NCBI GenBank assembly: GCA_018873225.1
Contig: JAEILZ010000004.1
Location: 3,596,001-3,660,000, forward strand
Direction of reading: 5' to 3'
Source: [Phialemoniopsis] sp. UDSM-2020
Taxonomy: Eukaryota; Ascomycota; Sordariomycetes; Thyridiales; Thyridiaceae
Length of the DNA stretch: 64,000 nt
Both the position numbers and the translations under genes were made by a program. A model generated the notes under the pieces. It had not been told where the DNA came from and made no database searches. It was given only the letters and a program-made list of their open reading frames with translations. Below are positions 40,845 through 51,329 of the stretch, piece after piece. Position 1 is the stretch's first letter; each line of letters opens with the position of its first letter.

Positions 40845-42327
40845 TTATTTCTTAGCCAGCATAAAGATCTCGCCCTCGGCGCTATTGTCGCTGGTGACCA
40901 TGAGGCGCGTTCCCGCGGGGTCCCAGCCCAGGCCAGCCAGGCGGAAGCAGTTGCTCTGCTGCAGGCCCTGAGACTGGCACGAACCGGGGTTGCTCGCGCC
41001 AAAGATGGTCTTGAAGCCGGTCTGGCTGTCGGCCTTGGCGACGGGGTCGAATAGGCCGTCGGCCGTCTTGGTGAAGGGGATCTCGATGACGCTGTAGCCC
41101 GACGCGGGCTGCCTGTCCCACGAGCCGTGCAGCGTGACGTACATGTTGGACCCGTCCTTGTCGAAGGCGTTGGTGATGGGCGCCGTGTGCGCGGGCAGGG
41201 TCAGGCGCGGGCCGGTGGACTTGCCGGCGCAGCTAGCGTCGTTGAAGGTAGAGTTGGGGCTCACGACGAACTGGTCGCCCGTCTTGAACTGGGCGTCGCG
41301 GATGAGGTTGGCGCCCCAGACGGTGAAGCAGGTCGGGTAGCCGTACCAGTTGTTGTTGGGCTTGGTCGGGTCGCCGACTGCTCTGGGTTAGCTGGTCATT
41401 TCGGGCAATGAGTGGATAAACAGGGAGTACTTACGGTAGTTGAGCTCCTCACCAGGGTTGTCGATGTGAATATCGGTAGCGGCGCCGTTGACAGTGCGAC
41501 GGAAGTCCTAAATTCAATGAGTCAACATCTATCACCAGAACCTCGTGTCAAGGCAGACTCACATCACCGCTGTTCTCGACACCCCAAGCATGTCCAGCAG
41601 GGTCAATAGCAATGCCGACCTCGTTACGCAGACCGTAACCCATCTGGTAGCCATCGGTGTTGTAGTTGTATCCCGCAGCAGGGACTTTGCTCATGTCGAA
41701 CGCCTTGATGCAGGCACGTCCAGTGGCAGGGCTGCCAGCCTGGTAGTCCCAGTTGTTGTTGCTTCCGACGGCAACGAGGACGATGTTGGGCGCCTGGGGC
41801 ACGACCACCATGGTGCGGGTGGAGTGGATGCCCTGGCCGATGTTCTTGATGACCGTCTTTTGGTTGCTGACCTTCTGCGTCGCGGCGTCGTAGTCCCACG
41901 ACCAGGCCGTGGTCTGAGAGCTGGCGTACAGGGTCTTGCCATCGGGGGTAAGGGACAGACCGTGGTTGAGGCCGACGTTGCTGACGATCTGGGTGCTGCC
42001 GTTGACGCAGCCGTCGGCGCCGAAGCTGTGCACGCTGATGCCCTTGGTGGCCTGGAGGACGATCATGTTGCCGAGCGGGTCCCAGATGACGGTCCGGGGC
42101 TGCTTCAGGTTGCCGAGCAGCTTGGTCATCTTCCAGCCGCTGTCAACAGTGTTCTGGTATCGAGTGGCTGTGACACCGGGGCAGCTGGCAGGGAAGGGGA
42201 GCGGGTCTGCTGCCTGAGCTGTGCAAATCACGTAAATTAGCATGAGTTGGTCGATGGAGATTTGTTGGTTCGACTTACCAGCGCTGCTCAGAGCAGCAAC
42301 TGCTGCAACAAGCTGGGACCAATGCAT
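40845..42327 (-). CDS. AA12-type PQQ-dependent sugar oxidoreductase (sorbosone/pyranose dehydrogenase-like)
   Basis: Four exons: 42279-42327, 41563-42218, 41435-41507 and 40845-41377 (introns 60, 55 and 57 bp), giving 436 residues. The signal peptide is MHWSQLVAAVAALSSAAQA. The six-bladed propeller blocks are GNLKQPRTVIWDPLGNMIVL, SNVGLNHGLSLTPDGKTLYA, STRTMVVVPQ, GYGLRNEVGIAIDPAGHAWG followed by VENSGDDFRR, PNNNWYGYPTC and APITNAFDKDGSNMYVTLHG. This arrangement matches fungal AA12 quinoproteins such as Coprinopsis pyranose dehydrogenase, which oxidise sugars and pass electrons onward, for example to lytic polysaccharide monooxygenases. There is no cytochrome or CBM1 module. At the last junction two acceptors keep frame; the CAG form (L-G-D) was chosen. 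A TATA-like CTATATAG is about 153 bp upstream. Confidence 0.9.
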
Positions 42328-42478
42328 CGTGTGGTGAAAGAATGCTACCGTGACTGTGAAGAGAAGTAACGAAGTGAAACACACTGTACCCACAGACTTA
42401 AACAAGCTCTGCAGATCCAAAATCCAAGAACGAAATCACCAGGTCTCCGGAGCCTGCCAAGGACGGGACACGCAGATA

Positions 42479-42486
42479 CTATATAG
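42479..42486 (-). promoter_or_regulatory. TATA-like element of the AA12 gene
   Basis: CTATATAG on the minus strand, about 153 bp upstream of the ATG at 42327. Confidence 0.4.
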
Positions 42487-43298
42487 ATCTCCCCCTCCCT
42501 GATCCAGGGTTTGAGCCGAAGCAAGAAAGGTCCGGCGTCCGCGCCATGGCGTGGCACTGTTTTGCGGACCGAGCCAAGCCGGGTTAGCCGATCTGGTATT
42601 GTCCCAAGCGACTCGTCGTCATGATACCGATTATTACCCAGGGACTTTGGTGGGGGCAGGTGTGCTAATTACGGCGTGGAAGGAGTCCATGGGAAGATAA
42701 GAGAAGGGAAAGTGACCCTCAAGTCAGGTTATTGGGGCGAGCAATATGGGAGACGTCACGCTAGGTTCAAATATCCATGTCGGCATCGGCATCGTTGACA
42801 CCTGTCAGAGCAGGGATGTGAAGTGCGGCCGTCGAATCAAAAGCCGGAAGAAGCTGAGGAAACACATGTAAAAGTCTCCTGCGAGTAGCCTCACCCTTGG
42901 CGATCATGCGGGGGTGGTGTCCGGGAATGGAATTTGTTCAGAGTGCGGAGAGATCGGCCCTAGATTAAAAGGCAATTAGGCGGAAAGGCCAAGTAATATC
43001 CGGGGAGCAGGCGAAGCTCCTTCAATGTTCCATGGAACGGACGGCAGCATCGTGGGTGTTTGCCGGCTAATTGGATCAGAGGTCCTCCCATGTAGCATCA
43101 ATAATTCCTGCTGGTGCGATTCCGTCTGCTTAGATCTGGTCAAGAATCTGGGCATCGTCATGTGTGACACGTGGGAATGCTTGTTTTCACGATAGCTCTA
43201 CTGCTTAGGGTTGGATAGATAAATGCTCAACCGATGCATCAGCTAACACACTTGTCTAACATACTGGTGGCAATCATGAAGAAATTGCGAGGACCGGC
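42487..43298. other. Intergenic, no gene seen
   Basis: About 0.8 kb between two minus-strand genes; no motif or domain-bearing open frame. Confidence 0.4.
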
Positions 43299-44925
43299 TT
43301 ACGCCATGATAGGCAGAGATGATTTGCGCCAAACCTGACTTAGGTCACGACACTTATCACCAGCAAACCGCCAAGCAGAGTTCAACATAGCTAATAGTTG
43401 GACTGAAAAGGCAGCGCATCCGACCACCATAAACATCAGTGGCAGAGCAGTCACAATGTAGACCCAGAACCTGCTCTTCCCAGGATTGAAATCGCCGTCC
43501 ATGCTGAATATGCTTGCAATGAACGACAAAGGAATGAAAATCAGCGCGACATATGTCAGTCGTCGGACATTCACTGCCTCGTCAAGGGATCTCCGCGCGT
43601 CTGCCAACTGAATCATGGATGTAATGATCGGCACCATAGTCTCCAGTGACTGGCCGTGTTGCTCGATCTGGTCTGTGACGTGTGCTATGTCCTGCGAAAG
43701 AAGGTCCATTTCGTCTCGCACCGATCCTGACTGTTTCACGCGCCAATATTGAACAAAGCCATCCAAGAGTCGCAGTTTGTGACGAGTTTGCTTGATGCGC
43801 CTGCGCCAGCGGTGGAGCTCGACAAAGTCTCGGTTGTGAATGTCCTCTATCCGACTTTTTGTTGCAGTCTCTCGACCCGAATTGAATGAGTACTCATACA
43901 TCTTGACGTATGACTGCATGATCAGTCCGTACAGCACCCACTCAGCTACGGCTAGCCTGAGTGGGTAGTATGCTACAGTCAGGATGTTGGGCTGCTGTAA
44001 GAGAATATCTGTCGCCTCGTTTTGCAACGCCCTCATGAGATGGCTCAGGATTGTTACGGTGCCAAATGGTACGTTGGCCGGCGTGTATTCTTGTCGGAAC
44101 GATGAGTAGGCAGGAACTGCCAGAAAATCATGCGCTCGGAGTCTACGAGAAGTCTGTGGGTAGCTGGTTTTGTTCATTTGGCTAGTTTCGTAAGCTTGAG
44201 GGTCAGGAACCAGGTCCCTTGAAGTCGAGTCAACGAGAGCCAGACCTGGAAGAAATGAAGTGAGTTCTCAAGGTCAGACAAAACTTTCAAAGGTTCGGCT
44301 CACATATCCACTTCTTTTCACTCACATGTTGAAACAAGACCGAGATACATGCCCTGATAATGGCGATTCGTCTACCAGAGAGCATCTCCATCCTGCGGGC
44401 ATTTCTAGGGACGTTTCCCGGAACGATCAATTTGCGAGGCATATTCTGTGTTGCCTTCTCTTCTCCTAGATCAACTACCCTCTGATAATGTATGTTGACA
44501 AAGTTCTCACGTGCGACGCGAGATGGAAACGATGTTGTCAGAGGAGGCGGTGGACGCCGTTCGACTGCCTCGTACGCGGTCGCTACATGGCCGCCGAAGA
44601 ACAAAGGATTGATGTCCAACGCTGTGCCTAGCTTCGCAATATCTTTTGGGCAGGGATCTTCGATAAAGACGAACAAGCCAAGTGATGAATCATCTTGCGA
44701 CTTTGAAGCAAAGTCATTAATGAATTCTGAGAGACTCTCGCATTCCTTCGGCTTAAAGGAGCTTTGTATAAATTCTCCAGTCTGGAGGAGATGAGCGCAA
44801 AGTGTCGTCGATTTGTACATATGTTTGGCCGAGGTGGCTTGCAAGTATTGATGCAGTGCAGTCAAGCTTGGGTATCTGCCGCATAAACTGTGTACATAAT
44901 CAGCATAAGCCTGTGTCGAGCTCAT
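43299..44925 (-). CDS. CorA-like two-TM membrane protein without the GMN motif
   Basis: Two exons: 44304-44925 and 43299-44245, with a 58-bp intron, giving 522 residues. The N-terminal ~200 residues are soluble (GLFVFIEDPCPKDIAKLGTA, DINPLFFGGHVATAYEAVER), like the cytosolic funnel of fungal CorA-type proteins. Long helices follow (HRWRRRIKQTRHKLRLLDGF), then two close membrane segments at the C-terminus: RRLTYVALIFIPLSFIASIF and FWVYIVTALPLMFMVVGCAA. In CorA the first is followed by the GMN ion-selectivity motif; here the sequence is SMDGDFNPG, so magnesium transport is doubtful. Such divergent CorA-like proteins are abundant in ascomycetes and often lie near HET or NLR genes. The gene is divergent from the RelA/SpoT gene across 401 bp. 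Confidence 0.78.
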
Positions 44926-45326
44926 CGTATATATGTAGAGAATATGACTCTCTTTGTTAGATGACGGAAGAGACAGTGGTCGGTAATCTAAGCGTTATAC
45001 ACCAGAGCAGGCTGCATATGCTGCTTGGAAATATTCGAGCAGGCATCATCAAAGAGAGGACGGCCCGTCTAAATTCCCGCTTTCCGCCTTGTCTATTATG
45101 TCAGCGGGGCTGAGTCATGCAGGAGAAAGTCAAAGAAGGGTGTTGAAAGAGGGCAGCCTTGGGATTGGCTCGTACGACGGAGCTGGGAATCCAACATGCA
45201 GCACGCTCTGCGTAGTTTTCTGTCAGGCTCCAGATATCTATACCGAGTTCACGAACCCTTGGATTCGTGCTTATTGCTGCCTCCTGGTATGGTGAGTGAA
45301 CAGTTGGTTTTGAAATTCGATCAAAG
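44926..45326. other. Short divergent promoter (CorA-like / RelA-SpoT)
   Basis: A 401-bp region shared by two divergent genes, so a common promoter is possible. TATATAT lies directly against the CorA-like ATG. No other motif was recognised. Confidence 0.45.
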
Positions 45327-47570
45327 ATGCAGTCTGTATGTGATTGCTGTGCTCGTTTAGCAGGTTTCGAGGAGTCGTTACCGACCGAGATGGAAACTGA
45401 ACACACGAGCGAGGATGACCCCATTGTGGTAACGCAACGGATCATTGAGGAATTCAAGTTCGACTACACTCTCAAGTACGACACATACGAGAAGCGCATG
45501 CAAGACACGTTAAAAATATTGTCCGATGAATTGATCGAACGCGGCATTAGGCACCCTACCATGAGCTCGCGAATGAAGACAGTCCACTCGGCGGTGAAGA
45601 GCCTCAAGAGGCGGCAGAGCGAACGCATCTCTAGAGGACATTTGAAAAGAATCCTTGAAGATAAAGGCATGGACTGGGCCGAGTATTGTGAAAGATGGGG
45701 AGAGGTGGACAAGATCGAAGATGTCAAGCCAATCACCGCCTTGAAGGAAGTGTACGACACATTGACTGACCTGGCAGGACTTCGTGTGTCACTTTACTTT
45801 CCTGGTGATGTCGACAAAGTGAGGGACTTTCTGGAAAACGGGACAAAGCTCGTTCATGTGAAGACCAAATACAAGACAGATAACGACCCTCGAGTTCCTA
45901 GCCTTGAGCGCCGGATCCACCTGGAAACTACCGGAGATGATATCACCCCAGCTGTGACTCGACCAGAGCCTGGCCAATTAAGAACAGAGACAGTCTTTCC
46001 AGGATACAGTGCTTATCATATAATTGTCAAAGTCTCCAGAGAGTACCTCCCGGATCTCGGAACTGGGTACCGACCCGGAGAAGATATGAAGGTGGAAGTT
46101 CAGGTTGCAACTGCCGTTATGCATGCTTGGCAAGGCGTTGAGCATGACATACTATACAAGAATCTGGGATCAGAGCCTCCATCACGCGAACAAATCCGAC
46201 TTATTGACCTTTTCAATGGGATTATCCTGACCGGCCAAGTGGCGCTTGAGCAGCTCGAGGAAACGACAAAGCGGCAAGATCTGACTCGGGTTGCGAAAGG
46301 AGCTGAGCCCGTGACATTCATGTGGGAACTTGAAGCTGTCCTTGCGAAATTTTGTCATGCTTCAGGAATCAGTCTTCCTGAGGAACCCCGATGGCAACAC
46401 CTGACCCAACTACTTGCATTCCTTGCCGCAGCCGACTGTCAGACTGCAGGGAGGATTAACAACTTTCTGAGCGAATGCTTCGTTCGAAACGAATTCACAC
46501 CTGTCGGACACTGGAGCGATAGGTCTTTAATCCACAAGGACATACCATTGCGCGTGCTGGAAAGGTTTTGCTGTGTTCATGACGAAACCTTCCTGGTATC
46601 CAAATTATTGAATACCCGGACGGAATATTCGGATGCTCGTTTCTGGGCCCGTCGACTCGTATACACATTGAATACAGCAATTTACTTCAAAACCGCGAGA
46701 GAATGGTACACCCACCTGTTATCGTCCGAAGACTATCCACGACGGACAGACTGTCCCACCCTGGCCGAGCTTCTTGATGTGCTGCATCCAGTTCAGGTTA
46801 GGACGAACGGCCAAACAAGAGATCGTATCATAGACTTCTGCAAATGGGTCCTGGACAAAGATGAACACTTCAATAGCGACAACTACAGCACAGCGGTGAA
46901 GTTCAAGCTCTGTCGAGACCTGCCGCTCAGATCGCTAGTACCATTTCCTCGCCTAGCCAGACCAGAGCATGACGAGAACACTGCTGTACCGACTTGGCTT
47001 CTCGGCCTCCTCAACCCCCGAAAGACAGGAAGGCCAGGGGACCGGCTTCAACGGACCATCAGTCTCTATCAAGAGCAGCAGGTCTATTCCGGAACATTGA
47101 GCTTGGAACAACTTCAAGCGTACTTGGTTCCTCGCATGTTTCCGAAGACTGATCTGGTCTCTGATCCTTCTGATTCCACCGTGCAAGGGCTGGGATACTG
47201 GTCTTTTATCCCAGAAAGGGAGATATCTACCTGGGTTGTCAGGGGCTTGGATACCACGGAATCTATGGAATCATCTAAAGAAACGGTACAATTTCAGAGA
47301 AGCGGAAACGAGAGAGGCAATTCGTACAAGGAGCTAGCGGCCCGGCTTGGTGTAGGCTTGCAAGAGGCATATAGGATCGGTGAAGAGGCCAGAGCTTGGG
47401 CTCAATCCGGACGGGACGCCTCCTACGGGAATGGATCATCAGCATCAGGCTTCGGTCAAGAACACGTCGCACCTGTCACAACTACGTGCGTGTGCAGCGA
47501 ACAAGGGTATTTTGTTCCGATGATCAGGGGGGCGGGGACTGCTTGCGGCTGTCAAACGGCCAATTACTAG
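45327..47570 (+). CDS. RelA/SpoT-domain protein
   Basis: A single exon of 747 residues (a start at 45390 is also possible). The RelA_SpoT nucleotidyltransferase domain spans about residues 40-285: SSRMKTVHSAVKSLKRR (the R-x-K-T...S substrate region), LTDLAGLRVSLYFPGDVDKV with the conserved metal-binding Asp, FPGYSAYHIIVKVS (G-Y...H), and MKVEVQVATAVMHAWQGVEH followed by DILYK with the catalytic Glu in EVQ. The residues needed for ppGpp-type synthesis look intact. There is no HD hydrolase, TGS or ACT domain. The C-terminal ~450 residues are alpha-helical and unknown, ending in a Gly/Ser- and Cys-rich tail. Fungi lack a stringent response, and such domains also appear as effector domains of fungal NLRs, so an alarmone or toxin-like signalling role is inferred. 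Confidence 0.85.
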   Translation: MQSVCDCCARLAGFEESLPTEMETEHTSEDDPIVVTQRIIEEFKFDYTLKYDTYEKRMQDTLKILSDELIERGIRHPTMSSRMKTVHSAVKSLKRRQSERISRGHLKRILEDKGMDWAEYCERWGEVDKIEDVKPITALKEVYDTLTDLAGLRVSLYFPGDVDKVRDFLENGTKLVHVKTKYKTDNDPRVPSLERRIHLETTGDDITPAVTRPEPGQLRTETVFPGYSAYHIIVKVSREYLPDLGTGYRPGEDMKVEVQVATAVMHAWQGVEHDILYKNLGSEPPSREQIRLIDLFNGIILTGQVALEQLEETTKRQDLTRVAKGAEPVTFMWELEAVLAKFCHASGISLPEEPRWQHLTQLLAFLAAADCQTAGRINNFLSECFVRNEFTPVGHWSDRSLIHKDIPLRVLERFCCVHDETFLVSKLLNTRTEYSDARFWARRLVYTLNTAIYFKTAREWYTHLLSSEDYPRRTDCPTLAELLDVLHPVQVRTNGQTRDRIIDFCKWVLDKDEHFNSDNYSTAVKFKLCRDLPLRSLVPFPRLARPEHDENTAVPTWLLGLLNPRKTGRPGDRLQRTISLYQEQQVYSGTLSLEQLQAYLVPRMFPKTDLVSDPSDSTVQGLGYWSFIPEREISTWVVRGLDTTESMESSKETVQFQRSGNERGNSYKELAARLGVGLQEAYRIGEEARAWAQSGRDASYGNGSSASGFGQEHVAPVTTTCVCSEQGYFVPMIRGAGTACGCQTANY

Positions 47571-47801
47571 CAATGGACCTCGGTGGACTACACTTTCACT
47601 CAGAATTTGCTTCAGATCTATAAAATGGAAGTAGCTTCTTTTCTTTCAGGGCTTTCAAATTACAAGATTATGAGCGTGTCTCAAGATTACAAGAGTACGC
47701 TTTTCGTGTCAAATACTCCTCATAGTTCAGGCCAGTACTTCCGGGCCCTGTAAAATTGGCTCAACGCTGTCTGTTTTCCTCTGGCAGTGCCTCATAGCCT
47801 C

Positions 47802-49221
47802 TTAACTTTGCCTGACCCGTGCTAGCAGGTCGTCACGAGCGAGGGCGATCATCTCGTCCAGATCTACATTCCAGATATATGCCTGTCTTTCAATAATGTC
47901 TTGTATCATGGTACTGTAATCCCTTTTGATGTCCGGATGACGCCACTCGTAGATGTCGGCAGCTCTCCGACTGCTTCGCGGTAGCCACTGATCGCGCTCC
48001 CGACGACTAGCATCAAACACTTGGAAGGCGACCTTTAGATCTTCGGCTTTTTGAATGTTTTCATCGGCCAAGATGGACGACAGGACTGCACAATCCTCCA
48101 GGCAGAAGCCGGCGCCAGCACCGTGGTGTGGGGTGCTTGCATGGGCAGCGTCTCCGACGAGACAGATACGACCTTTGCAGAACGATGAGACTGGGTTGTC
48201 GGCCAAATCGAACAAACCCCACTGGCTCATATTAGTTGTGCTCTACACAGCGCCTTTGACAACCAGGATGTAACTTACCTTGTCGAAATGACCAGTGATC
48301 TTGTTTATCAAGTTCAAAACGTTTGGACCGAAGCCCTTGAAGTCTTCTAGCGCCTGCTTCTTTGTCGCCGGCTGAACCAAGCTTGCACCGGTTGGCCAGT
48401 CGTTTGGGTCTGACACAAAGGCGACGAGGTTCATTGTTGCACCGAGGTTGACAAGAAATGTAAGTACATGGCGGTCAGGGCCCATCTGTAAGTTAACAAT
48501 TAGTGGGTCAGAACATGAGAGGAAGGTTGTTTTCACTTACCCATAGCTGCGCGTTCTCAGCCTTCTCATGCCCAAGCGCCTCTATAGCATCCTCCATTGG
48601 TATCAGCCCTCGATAGGCATACTTGTGGCTGTACTTGCACTTTGCCTGCGGGCTATCCTCTCCAACGATAATCTCTCGCGTTCGTGACTTGATCCCATCG
48701 CAGCCGAGCACGGCATCTGCCTCCGCCGTCGAGCCATCGCAGAACTTGATCAGCATCTTGCCTGACCCTTTGGTATCATCAACAATCGTATCAAGACGCT
48801 TATTGAACTGCGCAATGTCGCTAGGTAGCAGCTTGACCATTTCCTCCAGGAACCGGGCGCGGTGCACCCCGCCGCCCTCATTTGGACCATGCCCGTCCAC
48901 CGTGAACAGGGGCTTGAGCTCCGAAGCGGGGACATCAGACGTGCCATCCAGGAAATCGAACCATATGTGCTCCTTGGATGGCCACTTGTTTCGCGTCGCG
49001 ATCTTCTCAAAGGCCTCGACGAGGCGCGGGTCGCACATGGCCATGGCCCGGACGCCGTTGGGGTGGAGGCCGACGCCGGCGCCGATCTCGCCGAAGCCAG
49101 TTGACTGCTCGTAGATGGTGCACTGGATGTTGCGCCTCTGTAGAGCGATGGCCAGGGTCACGCCCGTGATGCCTCCGCCGATGATGGCGAGCTTGAAGGG
49201 CTTCTGCGGCGGGGTAGCCAT
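47802..49221 (-). CDS. FAD-dependent monooxygenase (salicylate-hydroxylase-like)
   Basis: Three exons: 48541-49221, 48279-48485 and 47802-48221 (introns 55 and 57 bp, all phase 0), giving 435 residues. It starts MATPPQKPFKLAIIGGGITG with the dinucleotide-binding motif, then EIGAGVGLHPNGVRAM, the DG motif VLGCDGIKSRTRE and the second FAD motif CLVGDAAHASTPHHGAGAGF followed by CLEDC. These are class A flavin hydroxylase signatures typical of salicylate or 6-hydroxynicotinate monooxygenases. A role in breaking down plant salicylate or related phenolics is plausible but not shown. It is unlike the 30356-31618 protein in detail, so the two are not a recent duplication. It lies tail-to-tail with the RelA/SpoT gene. 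Confidence 0.9.
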
Positions 49222-49575
49222 GGGGGCCGGCTCGGTCGATACGACAAGTCAGGGATGGGGTCTCGGAAGAAAGCCGAGAGATCTGGAATATCTCGGAAAC
49301 GGACAAATCCAGCGTTGAAGGCGAAAGGAGATGTATCAAGCCGTTTATGACGTCTATGCCTCGCGAGTCGACCGCAGACGTGTTACACCGAAGCTGACAT
49401 GTCAAAGGGTCATCGAATGCCGAACATTGTTTCGCTTGCATTTATCCGAGACCGCTGCAGATCCAATACTGTATGTATGGTACGACACGAGAGACTCGGT
49501 CTTTTGTCTGTCATAATTGGCAAGGATAATTCGTTTTTTTGCGCACTAGATTCTATCGCCAGTTTGGCTTGGCCT
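49222..49575. other. Intergenic, no gene seen
   Basis: Promoter side of the second monooxygenase gene and 3' side of the sulfotransferase gene; nothing else seen. Confidence 0.4.
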
Positions 49576-50530
49576 TCAAGATCTCCTTTTGTATAGATAC
49601 CAACCGCCAGCAGTGAGCACACCCGCCAGTAAGAACATTCTCAAGAACGCCCTCTCAAGCCATTTCGTCGCCTGCTTCTCTCTCTGCTTCCACCCACCAG
49701 CCGCTGCGTTCGCGTGAGGGAACTCCTCAAAGGGTACATCCTTGTCGAGGAACTGGCACAGAGGCTTCCAGCCATCGGAAATGTCCCATTCGAGGAGCCG
49801 CTCCTTGGGCACCAGGCCGCGAATCATGTTGCAATGCTCTGGAGAAGAGGAGTTCAGCGACAAGAAAACACACATGAGATATAGGCACGTCAAATGAGAT
49901 GAACATACCACGATACACCCACTTGCCATTCTTCTTGATGGCGCTGGCCATGTCCCCGTCGGGCGCCCGGAAGAACAGCGGCCAAAGGTATCGCTCGTAG
50001 ACGTGCCAGGACCAGAAGCACTCCCTGTCGAACCAGCAGCCCAGGTACCAGACCCAGTTCTCGTTGGCCTTGACGAGCGTCTTGACGGCGCTCGCGTGCC
50101 ACGCGTCGGTGTCCTTGCGCGTGTTGAGCACGACCTTGGCCTCCGGGTACGCGGCGATCATCTCCGCCGCAAAGACACTAGCCGCGGCGTCGGTCACGGC
50201 GACCGAGTGGCCGAGCAGCGCGTCAAAGTCGGCCGCCGTGATGTCGCCCGACTCGCCGTCCTCGGCGCCGAACCACTTGCGCCGCGCGAGCGCGCACCAA
50301 CCCGGGGAGTGGATCTGGTCGTCGAAGACGATGTCCCAGCCGTGGTAGGTGTGGTCGTAGCCGAGGATGAGCAGGGCCTGCTGCAGGGACTCGGTGCCGC
50401 TGCGCGGCGGGCCGACGCAGATGACCTCCATCGGCTTGGTGCGCTTGCGCGGGGGCGGCGGGTTGGACAGGGCGTAGACGTGGTTCTCGAGGAAGCGCCA
50501 CCACCAGCTGTTGACGCTCGGGGTGAACAT
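49576..50530 (-). CDS. Membrane-tethered P-loop sulfotransferase-family protein
   Basis: Two exons: 49909-50530 and 49576-49838, with a 70-bp intron, giving 294 residues. The P-loop at ~38-50 (VICVGPPRSGTESLQQAL) is the PAPS 5'-phosphosulfate-binding loop of the fungal sulfotransferase family (Sulfotransfer_4 type); YPEAKVVLNTRKDTDAWHAS is the second conserved block with the Arg and Ser-side residues that bind the 3'-phosphate. LLEWDISDGWKPLCQFLDKD is the family C-terminal block. A single terminal transmembrane helix (MFLLAGVLTAGGWYLYKRRS) suggests tail anchoring with the enzyme in the cytosol. True sulfotransferase activity has rarely been tested in this group, so the substrate is unknown. 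Confidence 0.85.
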
Positions 50531-51329
50531 GGCGCTGTGGGATCCGGCGCGTCACACAGGTGACGCAATTCCGTGTGGTATTTGGATTTGGCGATGTCGT
50601 GATCTTGGACGGCGGTGACCGAATGCGCGGCACGTCTTGGGGGAGGTGCAGGTGCTGTGGCTCGATATAAAGGGACTGGTTGTACAGGCCCGAATCTGGG
50701 TGCTCGCTAGAACGCGCGATTGATTAAAAGCTATCTAACTCAGACTGCCAGAAGGGAGATGATTGCCATGCTCCGGCTATTTGGAAACGAGGTCTAGCAT
50801 CGTAGCGACTTTTTATATCTCCCGGAACCTTAATCCGGAGATGCCATGCCGGCCCAGCGTGTCGAGCAGCCGACTTGGTCTGTGGAGCAATGGAGTAAAT
50901 CCTGGGTGAAATGCTGGCTTATTGTCGATCATTATGGCTGTGTGAGATTTAAGGGCACTGTAACTCAAGTGTTACGAGACACGATGCTCTACTTGTTCTT
51001 TTCCCCGCATGAGATATACACGGCTCGTGCGTGGCTTGCGGAGCGAGAGGCATAAGATATGTCACGGCTCAGGCGCCGGGTATGGAGCATCTCACACGCT
51101 CGCAAACTTTTGCTTCATCGAGAATGATCGTTGGTCAGCTCACCACAGCAGGCGGGCGAGCGAGAGCGAATGGCTAAGCGCTGCCAGAAGAAGAGGTGCG
51201 TTTCAGCCGCACGCTTGGCATGGCATACGCATCTGCTCAATGACTGCCTGACCCAACACCCATCGACATGTTTTCGCCGCAGAGTCGAGTCACAACAATG
51301 CCAGCGCAGCTTGACACAAAACAACGACC
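50531..51329. other. Divergent intergenic region
   Basis: About 0.8 kb between the sulfotransferase (minus) and HET (plus) genes; no gene or clear motif seen. Confidence 0.4.

Noticed and set aside
41545..42240. 231-codon open frame on the plus strand
   Set aside because: It is antisense to the AA12 gene. The sense frame shows clear propeller motifs and exact splice junctions.
50003..50563. 186-codon open frame on the plus strand
   Set aside because: It is antisense to the sulfotransferase P-loop exon and has shadow-type composition.
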